From: Arthrobacter oryzae
GTDB lineage: Bacteria; Actinomycetota; Actinomycetes; Actinomycetales; Micrococcaceae
Assembly: GCF_030812315.1 (NCBI RefSeq)
Contig: NZ_JAUSSM010000001.1
Coordinates: 62,001-126,000 of the forward strand
Length of the DNA: 64,000 nt
Direction: 5' to 3'
Part shown: piece by piece, positions 8,680 to 18,048 of the stretch
Numbering within the stretch: the stretch's first letter is position 1
How the letters are laid out: each line of letters starts with the position of its first letter
The notes under the pieces: model-generated
Database searches by the model: none
What the model was told of the DNA's origin: nothing
What the model saw: only the letters and a program-made list of their open reading frames with translations
Position numbers and translations under genes: made by a program

Positions 8680-8898
8680 CTACTCGGCGTCGTGCTGCTC
8701 CAGCACCGCCGCTTTGCGGAGGCGCAGCGCGTAGACGGCCCCGAACGCGAACGCCTGGGTGACCACCACCAGTACGATGGCGCCGGCAATTTTGTTGCCA
8801 CCCAGGATCATGGTGAGCCCGACGATCGCGGAGAGAAGGGCCAGCAGCGGGAGCAGCATGTAGCCCAGGACAAAGAGTGTTTCCGGCTTCTTCAGCAT
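8680..8898 (-). CDS. Small two-TM membrane protein, 72 aa
   Basis: Two hydrophobic helices (about residues 8-32 and 36-58) flanked by basic residues (RLRKAAVLEQHDAE at the end). It begins 4 bp after folA and closes the thyA-folA transcript. Proteins like this occur next to dihydrofolate reductase genes in Micrococcaceae (recollection, not checked here). Function unknown; membrane location is the only supported property. Confidence 0.65.
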   Translation of the reverse strand: MLKKPETLFVLGYMLLPLLALLSAIVGLTMILGGNKIAGAIVLVVVTQAFAFGAVYALRLRKAAVLEQHDAE

Positions 8899-8902
8899 GC
8901 TC

Positions 8903-9487
8903 CTAGCCCTCTGTCCGGCGCCACATGGTGAACCGGTATCGGGTTCCGCTGGTGGACGTCAGCCAGCCCGTTTCCGGTTCGCTCGCGGCCAGCTTCCACT
9001 CGAAGCCGAGATCGGGCGCGTACGTGTCGCCCTCGGTTTCGGAATCAATGAACGTCACCACCGCGACGTTGGCGATGTCCAGGGTCTGCGCAAAGATTTC
9101 CCCGCCGCCCAGCACCCAGACTGTCTCGTGGCCGGGAGCGAACTGGGATTCCAACAGGGCGTCGTCGAGCGACTTCACAGCGAGGGCGCCCTCCGCTTCG
9201 GCGGTGTCGCCCCAGCCTTCCTGCCGTGTCACCACAATGTTGGTGCGCCCCGGGAGGGGACGGTACTTGTCCGGGAAGGACAGCCAGGTCTTGCGGCCCA
9301 TGATCACCGGGTGCCCGTTGGTGAGCCGGGTGAAATGCTTCATGTCCTCGGGCAGGTGCCACGGCATGTCGCCGTCCTTGCCGATCACGCCTGCCGTGGT
9401 CTGGGCCCAGACAAGCCCCACTCCGGTGGTGCCGTCGGCAATTTTTTCAGTGAAGGCCAGGGGATCCATGGCGTTGTCGGTGCTCAT
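8903..9487 (-). CDS. folA: Dihydrofolate reductase
   Basis: 194 aa. Reduces dihydrofolate to tetrahydrofolate with NADPH, regenerating the cofactor oxidised by ThyA. Visible DHFR marks are [20 protein letters not shown] with the Trp-His-Leu-Pro-Glu-Asp segment, [28 protein letters not shown] and [12 protein letters not shown]. It is slightly long because of an N-terminal extension of about 20 residues ([15 protein letters not shown]). The start overlaps the thyA stop by 4 bp (ATGA), so the two are translated in tandem. Confidence 0.93.
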   Translation of the reverse strand: MSTDNAMDPLAFTEKIADGTTGVGLVWAQTTAGVIGKDGDMPWHLPEDMKHFTRLTNGHPVIMGRKTWLSFPDKYRPLPGRTNIVVTRQEGWGDTAEAEGALAVKSLDDALLESQFAPGHETVWVLGGGEIFAQTLDIANVAVVTFIDSETEGDTYAPDLGFEWKLAASEPETGWLTSTSGTRYRFTMWRRTEG

Positions 9488-10287
9488 ACTGCGATCGGCG
9501 CCTTAATCGTAGGGTGGTGCTGGTATCCGACCACTTCGAAGTCGTCCAGCGTGTAGTCGAAAATTGTGTCCGGCTTGCGCAGGATCTTCAGCTGCGGGTA
9601 GTCGTACGGCTCCCGCTTCAGCTGCTTAAGCACCTGGTCCATGTGGTTGTCGTAGATGTGCACATCCCCGCCGGTCCAGACGAACTCGCCCGGCTCCAGG
9701 CCAACTTGCTGCGCCAGCATGCACGTCAGCAGCGCATAAGAAGCGATGTTGAACGGGACGCCCAGGAAGGTGTCCGCGGAACGCTGGTAAAGCTGGCAGG
9801 ACAGCTTGCCGTCCGCAACATAGAACTGGAAGAAAGCGTGGCACGGCGGCAGCGCCATGTCCTGCAGTTCCGCCACGTTCCAGGCGGAGACGATGTGCCG
9901 GCGCGAGTCCGGGTTGGACTTGAGGTTCTCCACCAGCTCGGCGATCTGGTCGATGTGGCCGCCGTCGGGCGTCGGCCAGCTGCGCCACTGGACACCGTAA
10001 ACGGGGCCGAGTTCGCCGTCGGCATCCGCCCACTCGTTCCAGATGGTGACGCCTTGGTCCTGCATCCACTTCACGTTGGTCTCGCCGCGCAGGAACCACA
10101 GGAGCTCGACGGCCACGGACTTGAAATGCACCCGCTTAGTGGTGACCAGCGGAAAGCTTTGGCTCAGGTCAAAGCGCATCTGCCGTCCGAACACGCTGAG
10201 CGTGCCCGTGCCGGTGCGGTCTGATTTGTGCGTGCCGTTGGCAAGGACGTCGCGCAGGAGATCTTCATAGGGCGTTGGAATGCTCAC
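9484..10287 (-). CDS. thyA: Thymidylate synthase
   Basis: 267 aa. Methylates dUMP to dTMP using methylene-tetrahydrofolate. The catalytic cysteine is Cys149 ([10 protein letters not shown]); [34 protein letters not shown] and [11 protein letters not shown] are all intact. It is the ThyA type, not flavin-dependent ThyX. It starts at GTG overlapping the GntR stop by 4 bp and overlaps folA at its end by 4 bp, so dTMP supply is tied to the regulator gene directly upstream. Confidence 0.96.
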   Translation of the reverse strand: MSIPTPYEDLLRDVLANGTHKSDRTGTGTLSVFGRQMRFDLSQSFPLVTTKRVHFKSVAVELLWFLRGETNVKWMQDQGVTIWNEWADADGELGPVYGVQWRSWPTPDGGHIDQIAELVENLKSNPDSRRHIVSAWNVAELQDMALPPCHAFFQFYVADGKLSCQLYQRSADTFLGVPFNIASYALLTCMLAQQVGLEPGEFVWTGGDVHIYDNHMDQVLKQLKREPYDYPQLKILRKPDTIFDYTLDDFEVVGYQHHPTIKAPIAV

Positions 10288-10682
10288 CGTCCCAGTCTAC
10301 TGAGGCCGAGTCTCACACGCAGAATGCCCTGGAGCGTGCCGTCATCGAGGCCCGCGGCGCGGCCTTCAGCAATGTAACGGTCGACGGCGGCCACGACGTC
10401 CGCGTTGACGGCGCCACCGGGCGGAAGCCCGTCGTCGGGCATCCCGACGACGACGGTGCCGTTCCGCCGCCGCGTTTCGATCAGGCCGGCCTGCTCGAGC
10501 TCCTTGTAGGCCCGGGCCACTGTGCCCGCCGCGATGCCCAGGTCCGCAGCAAGGCTGCGTACGGTGGGCAACCGGGTTCCGGCACCCAGCGAGCCTACGG
10601 CAATCAGCGAAGAGATCTGGGTGCGGATTTGCTCATACGGCGGCACCGCCGAGCCGAGGTCCACGGAAATGCCCGCCGTCAT
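10284..10682 (-). CDS. GntR family transcriptional regulator, YtrA-like, 132 aa
   Basis: Starts [20 protein letters not shown]. An N-terminal winged helix ([22 protein letters not shown], with the classic recognition helix and [19 protein letters not shown]) is followed by only about 50 residues, the short effector-less tail of the YtrA subfamily. It overlaps the upstream membrane-protein gene (ATGA) and the downstream thyA (GTGA). YtrA regulators usually repress their own operon. The likely target is the 12-12-12 inverted repeat at 12338-12373 in front of this transcript. Confidence 0.85.
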   Translation of the reverse strand: MTAGISVDLGSAVPPYEQIRTQISSLIAVGSLGAGTRLPTVRSLAADLGIAAGTVARAYKELEQAGLIETRRRNGTVVVGMPDDGLPPGGAVNADVVAAVDRYIAEGRAAGLDDGTLQGILRVRLGLSRLGR

Positions 10683-12325
10683 GTGACGCGGTTCTTGTCG
10701 GGAAGGGGAGCGGGGACGCGTCTGGCCGCAGCGAACGTCCCAACCGGCACAACGATCAGGACAACAGCGGCGGCGGCCAGGGTCGTCCCTGCGAGGGAAG
10801 CGGGCCACCACGGGATGGACGGCATGTAGGCAACCCCGAAGACAGCAGCCCACGCGTGGGTGTTAGCAATAATCAGCAGGCCGGCCTGTGCTGCCAGCAT
10901 GGCCGCCAGGGTCCGGGCTATCCGGTAGACGGTGATTGCCCGAAGGGCGGAGTCGAGCCCCGGGGGAGCGTCCCTAATTCCGTGCCGGCGTCGCGCAGCG
11001 AAGTAGGCAGGGAGCGCCGAGGCCACCGCAACGGAGCTCAGAAGCGCGGACGGGATCCAGCCGCCGTGCCGGCCGAGCAGGGAATCCCCGTGAGCCGTAA
11101 CCACCAGCACGACCAGGAATATCAGCACCGCAAGGATCGCGGTGGTGGACAAGGCTGGTGACACCGGCTGCCGGGGCCACGTGCGGGGCTGATCCGTGCT
11201 GGCGTAGTTGCGCTGCAGGAGGAGTTCCCCCGCGGCGAGGACCAAAAGCACCAGGATGGTCACCAAGGCCACGAAGCCGGGCGGACCATAGCCGGCTGCT
11301 GCGGCCATGATTGCGGGCACGAAGAAGACTCCGACGAGGAGGGGAAGGGCCGCGGCAACACCGAGGGCGGCGCCGATGGAGACAACAAGCCGTGCGGCGG
11401 GGTGCGTCCCTGCGGCCGGTCCCGCGAGCTTCGCCCGGGAACCGGCCGGCCCTGCCAGTTTGGGCGGTGCCCAAACCAGCATGGCCAGCAGCACGGCCAT
11501 GCCCCCAATGCCCGCGAAATTTGTCCACGACATGCTTGCGACGGCGGGGTCCGGCCGGGCCGCAAAGTTACCGGCGATGACTGCCAGCCCCGACGCCACG
11601 GTTGCCACCGTGCGCAGGAGCCTGTTCATGGCAATCGTCCGGAGCAATGAGTTGTCGTGGTCCGTCAATGATTCAAGCTGCCTGCGGTGGGAGATCAGCA
11701 CCAGGACGACCCACGTGCCCGCCGCCAGCACCGCCAGGGCGGTTCCCAGCCACGTGGCCAGTTCGATTCCGGCGATCCGCCCGTCGCCGCCGACGGTCCG
11801 ATATTCCTCCGGCGGGTCACCCCTCACGGTCCCGTAGGGCACTGCTTCGTACGCCGGAAGCGTCGCCGTCCAGGCGATGAATGCTGCTGCGCCCGTGAAG
11901 ATGGCCAGCGTTGTCCACGCCAGCGGCCGCGGAAGGAAATCGCCGTTTTTTCGCACATGGAGGCTTGCCTTGCGATGGAGGCGGTTGGGCCGCGGATAGC
12001 TGACCTGGCCGAGGGTATGGATCCCCAGGACGCCAAGGATAGGCCAAGCCAGTGCCGGGATGATTGCCTCAGGGGTGAGGAGCGAAGGGCTTATTGCGGC
12101 GTTGGTGGTTGTGCCGGCAGGAATGATGCCGATATTCATGGCGCCCTGGAGTGAACTGGCCATCCAGCCGATGACCCCGACCCACAGCGCATGCTGCGAT
12201 GCCGACTCGGGCGACGCCCCCTTTTTGGGATCCCAGATCACCCACCGCAGCACCACGTAGAGAACGACGGCGGCGACCAGCGGTCCCAGCACCAGTATTG
12301 GCGGCACTTCGAATTGGCCCGGCAT
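10679..12325 (-). CDS. Polytopic membrane protein with two halves, 548 aa
   Basis: Starts MPGQFEVPPILVLGPLVAA with GGGGGG upstream. About 12-14 hydrophobic helices. The first helices plus WDPKKGASPESA and the loop with NRLHRKASLHVRKNGDFL give a DUF1648-like look, but I cannot confirm a family. Near residues 230-240 and 480-490 the segments RTIAMNRLLRTVATVASGLA and TVYRIARTLAAMLAAQAGL look like an internal duplication. First gene of the GntR-thyA-folA unit; YtrA-type regulators often accompany membrane proteins or transporters. Function unknown. Confidence 0.6.
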   Translation of the reverse strand: MPGQFEVPPILVLGPLVAAVVLYVVLRWVIWDPKKGASPESASQHALWVGVIGWMASSLQGAMNIGIIPAGTTTNAAISPSLLTPEAIIPALAWPILGVLGIHTLGQVSYPRPNRLHRKASLHVRKNGDFLPRPLAWTTLAIFTGAAAFIAWTATLPAYEAVPYGTVRGDPPEEYRTVGGDGRIAGIELATWLGTALAVLAAGTWVVLVLISHRRQLESLTDHDNSLLRTIAMNRLLRTVATVASGLAVIAGNFAARPDPAVASMSWTNFAGIGGMAVLLAMLVWAPPKLAGPAGSRAKLAGPAAGTHPAARLVVSIGAALGVAAALPLLVGVFFVPAIMAAAAGYGPPGFVALVTILVLLVLAAGELLLQRNYASTDQPRTWPRQPVSPALSTTAILAVLIFLVVLVVTAHGDSLLGRHGGWIPSALLSSVAVASALPAYFAARRRHGIRDAPPGLDSALRAITVYRIARTLAAMLAAQAGLLIIANTHAWAAVFGVAYMPSIPWWPASLAGTTLAAAAVVLIVVPVGTFAAARRVPAPLPDKNRVT

Positions 12326-12337
12326 AATCCCCCCAGA

Positions 12338-12373
12338 TTTTTGCATCAATGTACTGAGTATTTGATACAAAAA
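12338..12373. promoter_or_regulatory. Inverted repeat operator candidate for the GntR regulator
   Basis: Arms TTTTTGCATCAA (12338-12349) and TTGATACAAAAA (12362-12373) are complementary at 11 of 12 positions around a 12-base spacer. It lies 13 bp upstream of the ATG of the membrane protein that heads the gntR-thyA-folA unit, so a bound repressor would block transcription or initiation. Assignment to this GntR protein is inference from position and from autoregulation typical of YtrA members. Confidence 0.55.
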
Positions 12374-12433
12374 TGTGGGGGTCAAGCCGAGACCTCACGC
12401 GGAGTGCCGGGAGCGTGGGGCCGTCAAGTTCCG

Positions 12434-13438
12434 TTAGTCGTCGAAGGGCCTGAACTGTTCCACCGCGACGATTTTGTGGTTGCTGCCGCGGGCCACGTGA
12501 CACACGATGATCTCACCCGGTGCCAGGTAGGGGTCCGAGGACGGCAGGAGCGCCCGCAGCCGGCCGTTCATGTGCTCCCCGAGCTGCTTGATGACGGTAG
12601 GAAGGGCGGGCCGGTGCGTACACAGGGCAATGGCGCGCTGTTTGTCGAAGAGCGATTCGACGACGGCAGCGGTCCTCTTGGGGTTACGGGCGTGGCGGTG
12701 CTCCGTCAGGGCATCGTGCAGCTTCACCTTGGCCTCGGCAGACTTGGCGTAGGGTGCAATCGTGGCCACACAGCGCTGCCACGGGCTAGAGTGCACGCGC
12801 ATCGGTTTCCACACATGCAGCAGCCGCCGGACGGCCTGTGCCTGTCGCAGCCCGGTGGCCGCGAGCGGACGGTCGCCTTCCGCCTTGGTCCAGGAAGAAC
12901 GCGGCTTGGCCTTGGCGTGGCGGATCACCAGCAGCGGCCAGGTATCCAGTTCCTTGCGCTCGTAGGCTGCCACCAAATGTTCGAGGGGTGCCACATCACC
13001 CGGGTTGCTCAGCAGGGCAGCCGCCTTTTCCGGCGGACACCACATGACGCTGTCCACCTCCCTGCCGTCGGGACGAAGCACGGCGCCGTCCACATCCACG
13101 GCCCAGTAGTGCACTACCTTCAGTCCGGCGGACACGTGGTAGTGGATGGGCGGAAGGGGAATGCCCAAGGTGGCCTTGAGCCCGATCTCCTCTTCGATCT
13201 CACGGACGGCGCACTCAGGGACGGTTTCGCCGGCGTCGATCTTGCCCTTGGGCCACGACCAGTCGTCATAGCTGGGACGGTGGATAAGCAGGACTTCCAG
13301 CTTGTCCTTGTTGATGCGCCACGGCAGAGCGCCCGCCGCAACCACGGCAATTGGTTCGCCGGGGTGGTCGGTCTGGTCGGCAACAAGCGAATCGTTTGCC
13401 GTGTCGTTGCTGACGGCACGTGTCTCGTCACTCTTCAA
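12434..13438 (-). CDS. Nudix hydrolase fused to histidine phosphatase (MutT1-like)
   Basis: 334 aa. The N-terminal Nudix domain (about residues 28-160) carries the box GKIDAGETVPECAVREIEEE followed by IGL. The C-terminal histidine-phosphatase domain (about 165-334) carries VIRHAKAKPRSSW, with the phospho-acceptor His in RHAKA and a distal His in CTHRPALP. Mycobacterial MutT1 has the same two domains and hydrolyses 8-oxo-GTP/dGTP and Ap4A-type dinucleotides. TTG start, GTAGGA upstream; it begins 10 bp after ppk and is probably co-transcribed with it. Confidence 0.88.
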   Translation of the reverse strand: MKSDETRAVSNDTANDSLVADQTDHPGEPIAVVAAGALPWRINKDKLEVLLIHRPSYDDWSWPKGKIDAGETVPECAVREIEEEIGLKATLGIPLPPIHYHVSAGLKVVHYWAVDVDGAVLRPDGREVDSVMWCPPEKAAALLSNPGDVAPLEHLVAAYERKELDTWPLLVIRHAKAKPRSSWTKAEGDRPLAATGLRQAQAVRRLLHVWKPMRVHSSPWQRCVATIAPYAKSAEAKVKLHDALTEHRHARNPKRTAAVVESLFDKQRAIALCTHRPALPTVIKQLGEHMNGRLRALLPSSDPYLAPGEIIVCHVARGSNHKIVAVEQFRPFDD

Positions 13439-13448
13439 GGCCAGGGTC

Positions 13449-15698
13449 CTACCGCCTTACCGACGGGCGCTGGCGGGAGCGCGAGGCGAGCAGCCATGAC
13501 TGGACATCCTCCAGGAGCCGGCCGTCGTCGCCGAGGTGGTGCCGGGTCCATTCGCCCTGGCTGTCCAGGTGCCAGCTGGCGGTTTCCGGGTCCATGTAGC
13601 GGCGGAGCATGTCCAGCACATAGGATGTGTCGTCGCCGCTGGTGAGCTGGACGAGGGCTTCCACCCGCCGGTCCAGGTTGCGGTGCATCATGTCGGCGGA
13701 CCCGATGTAGACCACGGGATCCCCGCCGTTGGCGAACGCGAAGACCCGCGAGTGCTCCAGGAACCGTCCCAGCACGGAGCGCACCGTGATGTTTTCGCTG
13801 AGCCCCGGGATGCCCGGGCGCAGGGAACAGATGCCGCGGACGATCACGTCAACGTTCACCCCGGCCTGCGACGCGCGGTAGAGCGAGTCGATGATGGCCT
13901 CGTCCACCATGGAGTTGACCTTGATCTGCACCCTGGCTGCGATGCCGGCCTTGGCGTTGCGGATTTCCTTCTCGATGCGGTCGATAAGCCCGGAACGCAC
14001 CGAACGGGGCGCCACGAGAAGCCGTTTGAAAGTGGATTTCGGGGCGTAGCCGGAGAGCTGGTTGAAGAGCTTGGAAAGGTCCTCGCCCACCTGCTCGTTG
14101 GCTGTCAGCAGCCCGAGGTCCTCGTAGTACCGCGCTGTGCGAGGGTGGTAGTTGCCGGTGCCGATGTGGCAGTAGCGCCGCAGGCCGTCCACTTCCTGGC
14201 GGACCACGAGGGACAGCTTGCAGTGGGTTTTCAGGCCAACGATGCCGTACACAACGTGCACGCCGGCCTGTTCCAGCTTCCGGGCCCAGGAGATGTTGGC
14301 CTGTTCGTCGAACCGGGCCTTGATTTCCACCAGGGCCAGCACCTGCTTGCCGGCCTCCGCGGCGTCGATGAGGGCGTCGACGATGGGGGAGTCGCCGGAG
14401 GTGCGGTACAGGGTCTGCTTGATGGCCTGCACCTTCGGGTCGGCCGCGGCCTGCTCCAGGAAGGCCTGGACGGAGGTGGAGAAGGAATCGTACGGGTGGT
14501 GCAGCAGGATGTCCCGCCGCCGCATGGCCGCGAACACGTTCGCTGCCTTGGACGTTTCGGATTCGTTCAGGTACCTCGAGGTGTGCGGCACGTGCTTGGG
14601 GTAGTGCAGGTCCGCGCGGTCGATCCCGGCAATCACGGACAGGCCGCGGAGGTCCAGCGGGGCGGGCACGGAGTAGACCTCGGACTCCTCCACACCCAGT
14701 TCACGGATCAGGAGTGCCCGGATGTTCGGGTTGATGTCATTGGTGACCTCGAGGCGAACCGGAGGGCCGAAACGGCGGCGCAGGAGTTCCTTCTCGAGGG
14801 CCTGCAGCAGGTTCTCGGCGTCGTCCTCTTCAACCTCAACGTCCTCGTTACGGGTGACGCGGAACGTGTGGTGCTCCAGGACCTCCATGCCGGCGAACAG
14901 CTGGTCCAGGTGGACGGCGATGACTTCTTCCAGGGCGATGAACCGGGCCACCCGGCCGGGCACGGACCCGGCGCGCGGGCCGTCGATGGAAATGAGTCGG
15001 GGCAACTGGTCCGGAACCTTGACGCGGGCGAAGAGTTCCTTGTCGCTCACCGGGTTGCGCACCACCACGGCCAGGTTCAGGGACAGCCCCGAGATGTAGG
15101 GGAACGGGTGTGCGGGGTCCACCGCGAGGGGCGTCAGGATGGGGAAGACCTTCTCGGCGAACATGGCGCTGAGCTGGTCCTTGGCCTGGTCATCGAGTTC
15201 GTCCCAGTGCATGAGGTGGATGTGCTCATAAGCCAGGGCGGGCCGGATCTGTTCAGCGTAAACGCGCGCGTGGCGCTGCTGGAGCCGGTGGGCGGCTTCG
15301 CCGATCTGGTCCAGCACCTGCATGGGGCTCAGGCCGGCCGGGGACGGGACAGCGAGTCCGGTCGCGATGCGGCGCTTCAGCCCGGCAACACGGACCATGA
15401 AAAACTCGTCCAGGTTGGAGGCGAAGATGGAGAGGAAGCTGACCCGTTCCAGGAGGTAGAGGTTGGGGTCCTCGGCAAGTTCCAGCACACGCGAATTGAA
15501 GGCAAGCCAGCTGAGCTCACGGTCCAGGAAGCGGTCCGGGCTGATATCACCTTCCGGCTCGAGGTTGGGGGCGAACTCGGGGATGTCGATCCGGTCCTGC
15601 GTGGCGCGGGAGGCCGGCACCTCGGAAGACCCGAAGCGGGCGCGCGCAGGCCGCACCTTGGCTCCAGACGTGGCGGTCCCGGCTGATTCCGGTTGCAT
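13449..15698 (-). CDS. ppk: Polyphosphate kinase (PPK1, RNA degradosome type)
   Basis: 749 aa starting [12 protein letters not shown] with AAAGGAGAG upstream; the frame is open further upstream but that part is not conserved in character. Synthesises polyphosphate reversibly from ATP. Domains: N-terminal ([20 protein letters not shown]), head ([17 protein letters not shown]), and C1/C2 catalytic parts with [11 protein letters not shown] and [13 protein letters not shown], whose His is the phosphorylated residue equivalent to E. coli His435. [12 protein letters not shown] and [15 protein letters not shown] follow. Downstream mutT1-like gene suggests nucleotide-phosphate housekeeping. Confidence 0.95.
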   Translation of the reverse strand: MQPESAGTATSGAKVRPARARFGSSEVPASRATQDRIDIPEFAPNLEPEGDISPDRFLDRELSWLAFNSRVLELAEDPNLYLLERVSFLSIFASNLDEFFMVRVAGLKRRIATGLAVPSPAGLSPMQVLDQIGEAAHRLQQRHARVYAEQIRPALAYEHIHLMHWDELDDQAKDQLSAMFAEKVFPILTPLAVDPAHPFPYISGLSLNLAVVVRNPVSDKELFARVKVPDQLPRLISIDGPRAGSVPGRVARFIALEEVIAVHLDQLFAGMEVLEHHTFRVTRNEDVEVEEDDAENLLQALEKELLRRRFGPPVRLEVTNDINPNIRALLIRELGVEESEVYSVPAPLDLRGLSVIAGIDRADLHYPKHVPHTSRYLNESETSKAANVFAAMRRRDILLHHPYDSFSTSVQAFLEQAAADPKVQAIKQTLYRTSGDSPIVDALIDAAEAGKQVLALVEIKARFDEQANISWARKLEQAGVHVVYGIVGLKTHCKLSLVVRQEVDGLRRYCHIGTGNYHPRTARYYEDLGLLTANEQVGEDLSKLFNQLSGYAPKSTFKRLLVAPRSVRSGLIDRIEKEIRNAKAGIAARVQIKVNSMVDEAIIDSLYRASQAGVNVDVIVRGICSLRPGIPGLSENITVRSVLGRFLEHSRVFAFANGGDPVVYIGSADMMHRNLDRRVEALVQLTSGDDTSYVLDMLRRYMDPETASWHLDSQGEWTRHHLGDDGRLLEDVQSWLLASRSRQRPSVRR

Positions 15699-15802
15699 AG
15701 GTCTCTCCTTTTGCTGGCACGGTTTACCTTCAACCTTACAAGCATTCGATTCGGGGGATATGTAGATTTCCTGAACCGTCGCGCATGCGTCAGCCGATTG
15801 GA

Positions 15803-16774
15803 TTAACCAGCGTTTAGGGGTCCATACATAACGTCCGCATCCCACCGCGTGAAGCCCAGCCTGCGGTAGAGCGAAACGGCCGGCGCGTTGTCCGCATCCG
15901 TGTACAACATGACCGCATGGAGGCCCTTGTCCTGGAGGTATTTGATGCCGGCCACAGTGAGGGCCTTGCCCAGTCCCATGCCCTGGGCTTCGGGGGCCAC
16001 ACCAACGACGTAGACTTCGCCCATCGCCGGGTGGCTGCCGTGCCGCGGGTGCACCTTGGTCCAGTGGAACCCGAGGATCCGGTCGGACGGGTCGACGGCA
16101 AGCAGGAAGCCGGCGGGATCGAACCAGTCCTCGGCCATCCGGGCCGCCAGGTCCTCCCGGGTCATGTTGCCCTGCTCGGGGTGGTGAGCGAAGGCGGCCT
16201 TGTTGGCTGCAAGCCAGGCTTCCTCATCCTGGCCCGGCACGAAGGCGCGCAGCGTGACGTTTTCCGGGAGGGCGGCGTCGGGAAGCTCCGTGTCAGACGC
16301 AGTGAGTCGCATCTTCCACAGTTCCCGGATGGGGCCGTACCCGTACTTGGCTGCGAGGTCTGCCGCAGCCTCATGGTTCCCGTGGGACCATGCCTTGAGT
16401 CCGTCGAACCCGCGGGAGGCCTTCAGGGTGGCCACCAGCCTGTCCGCCACCCCCTGGTTCCGGTAGCTCGGGTGCACTGCCACCTCAAGTACCCCGGTGC
16501 CGTCCGCTTCCTCAACCACCACGGCGAAGCCGGCCAGGTCCTGGGCGGTGGCAGGATCCGAATCCTCATCGGGCGCGTAGAGGGCCAAGGCCAGGAGCGT
16601 ATGGCTGCCGGACTCGCCGGCGCGGAGCGTCACAAAGGTCTGTTCGGACAGCGGAGGGTTGCCGTCCGACTCTTCGGCGGCCGCGGCGAGGGCAGTGAAA
16701 TCCCTCAGCAGCTCCTCATCCACTTCGCCTTTAATGACGAGCACGGGCCAGTTTTCGGGATGCGCAGGACTCAT
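15803..16774 (-). CDS. mshD: Mycothiol synthase
   Basis: 323-aa protein of two fused GNAT domains. Transfers acetyl from acetyl-CoA to Cys-GlcN-Ins, the last step of mycothiol synthesis. The first domain contains [18 protein letters not shown] (about residues 118-135), the second has [20 protein letters not shown] (about 255-274) and ends with [18 protein letters not shown]. Family length is normal. It is a strong actinobacterial marker. In relatives it lies near glnR; here the two are separated by an inserted island of about 4.8 kb. Confidence 0.93.
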   Translation of the reverse strand: MSPAHPENWPVLVIKGEVDEELLRDFTALAAAAEESDGNPPLSEQTFVTLRAGESGSHTLLALALYAPDEDSDPATAQDLAGFAVVVEEADGTGVLEVAVHPSYRNQGVADRLVATLKASRGFDGLKAWSHGNHEAAADLAAKYGYGPIRELWKMRLTASDTELPDAALPENVTLRAFVPGQDEEAWLAANKAAFAHHPEQGNMTREDLAARMAEDWFDPAGFLLAVDPSDRILGFHWTKVHPRHGSHPAMGEVYVVGVAPEAQGMGLGKALTVAGIKYLQDKGLHAVMLYTDADNAPAVSLYRRLGFTRWDADVMYGPLNAG

Positions 16775-16825
16775 GGAGTAAAGGCTATACGTCCCGTCCG
16801 GCTGGGGGCGGGATTAGGTGCCGAT

Positions 16826-16854
16826 TTGATGCGGCGGGATCCGGCACGTATAGT
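16826..16854 (+). promoter_or_regulatory. Strong promoter reading away from mshD
   Basis: TTGATG (16826-16831), a 17-base spacer and TATAGT (16849-16854). This is the best sigma-70-type promoter visible in the window and it points toward a region without a protein gene. Confidence 0.6.
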
Positions 16855-16860
16855 CGTTAC

Positions 16861-16982
16861 CTGTTCCGGCTTCCTGAAGCGGGATTTGAGGGGGATCCAC
16901 CACTGGGGTGGCCTCGATACGTTCGACCCGTATGTCCTCCACGATTGGCATAAAAGCCCAAAAGAAAGCCCCGGATCAACTT
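16861..16982 (+). ncRNA. Candidate small RNA, apparently cut by the island
   Basis: No protein frame with a ribosome site follows the promoter at 16826-16854. The transcript could fold into GCTT/AAGC (16869-16880), GAGG..CCTC enclosing CCACC/GGTGG (16888-16915) and ATACG/CGTAT (16917-16933). It then runs into the left arm of a GC-rich terminator stem (16961-16975) whose right arm lies at 21748-21761 beyond the island. Without the island this would be a promoter-RNA-terminator unit of about 130 nt. No Rfam family is recognised by eye; the call is inference. Confidence 0.4.
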
Positions 16983-17006
16983 GAACTGGTCCCCGAAAGT
17001 TGGACT
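16982..17006 (+). repeat. IS3/IS150-type terminal inverted repeat, left edge of the island
   Basis: Starts TGAACTGGTCCCCGAAAG and matches the reverse complement of 21718-21742 at 23 of 25 positions. A terminus beginning TG and containing CCCCGAAAGTTGGAC is typical of IS150-group elements. No transposase frame begins directly inside. Confidence 0.7.
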
Positions 17007-17055
17007 CTCAAATTTGTGAGGTCTCCACTTTAGCGGCCAGCGACCGGCTTTTCTG

Positions 17056-17090
17056 AGAAGGCTCCGTCCCCACTTGGGACGGAGCCTTCT
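17056..17090 (+). terminator. Rho-independent-type hairpin inside the island edge
   Basis: Perfect 15-bp stem (17056-17070 with 17076-17090) around the loop CACTT, followed by TTCGCG rather than a long T run. It would shield the island from outside transcription or terminate leftover IS transcripts. Confidence 0.6.
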
Positions 17091-17173
17091 TCGCGTGGCC
17101 GTATGCCCGTGATCAACAGGTGCTGTCGGCGGGCATGTTGGCTGGCATATGTCTCTCTAGGTGGTGCGCTTGA

Positions 17174-17456
17174 CGGCTCGACGGTACAACCACACGGGAT
17201 TGCCGAAGCGGCGACCAGGTCCCGACCAAATACCGCGGCGTTACTGGCGGTGTCCAAGCAGTCGCCCAGGCCGAGATTGACGGCGGCGAGGCGCCCGGGG
17301 TCACGATCGAGGATAACGAGGAGATCCGCCGGCTGCGGGCGGAGAACCGTCGGCTGCGTGAGGACGTGGCGATCCTGAAGGCGGCCACAACTTTCTTCGT
17401 CGGGGAGCTCGCCCCCCGCAACGGCTGATCGTCGCCTTCATCGACGAGCAGCGTTC
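17174..17456 (+). pseudogene. IS3-family transposase remnant: end of OrfA and first codons of OrfB
   Basis: The frame ending at TGA 17426-17428 reads EEIRRLRAENRRLREDVAIL followed by KAATTFFVGELAPRNG, the leucine-zipper C-terminus of IS3-group OrfA. Directly after, another frame reads LIVAFIDEQR, the usual OrfB opening, and then similarity stops near 17456. The N-terminal HTH part upstream of about 17240 is not recognisable and an in-frame TGA lies at 17171. A different IS from the one at 21196-21683, judging by the zipper sequence. Confidence 0.75.
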
Positions 17457-17949
17457 ACCTGACGGTTCTGACCGACCGCGTTGAAGGTTGCATCGCTGGT
17501 CACTGGGCGGAGATCCGCCCCATCCCGCCGTCCATCCCGGTGGTCGGGGAACGTGAGTGGGTGGGGGATTGCGAGCGTGACCGCGCGTTCGATCCGCTCC
17601 GGCGCGGTGACGCAGGCGTCGTATGTGATCAGGGCGCCCCAGTCGTGCCGATCAACTCCACGGCTCGCCCGGGGGACCACTGGTCGATCAGCGCGAGTAC
17701 GTCGCTGGTGAGGGATGCGAAGTCGAACGGCCCCGCGGTCGGGGACGGCGCGTAACCGCGAAGCCAGGGTGCGACGACGTGACGTCCTCGGCGGCCGAGC
17801 TCGGCAAGGAAGGGCTTCGCGGTCGGCGGATGGTCCGGGAAGCCGTGCAAGACGAGCGTCGCCTGACCATCGGGATCACCACCCTGCAGCGCGTGAAAGG
17901 TGCCGTGTGGCAGGTCGAAGGTGACGTGTTCGAACTCCGTGTGTGTCAC
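17438..17949 (-). pseudogene. Alpha/beta hydrolase, frameshifted and truncated
   Basis: N-terminal frame (17629-17949) contains TFHALQGGDPDGQATLVLHG and FPDHPPTAKPFL, the start of an epoxide-hydrolase-like alpha/beta fold, reaching VELIGT. The sequence then continues in another frame with DWGALITYDACVTAPERIER and AVTLAIPHPLTF. A single missing base at about 17646-17650 would restore GHDWGA, the usual oxyanion/nucleophile neighbourhood. The protein ends soon after, against the IS3 remnant, so about the last half is missing. It follows the SDR and reductase genes in the same direction. Confidence 0.75.
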
Positions 17950-18048
17950 CCTCTTCCAAGAGTGGTCGGACGAGAGATGCTGATGATGGCTTCGGTGCCT
18001 CTGGTTTTGGACATGTGCGTCTGCTCAGGCGCCGGGTGTACTGCGGGG

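Noticed and set aside
13536..15686. 716-codon plus-strand frame opposite ppk
   Set aside because: Shadow of a confidently identified polyphosphate kinase; repetitive Val/His/Gly composition.
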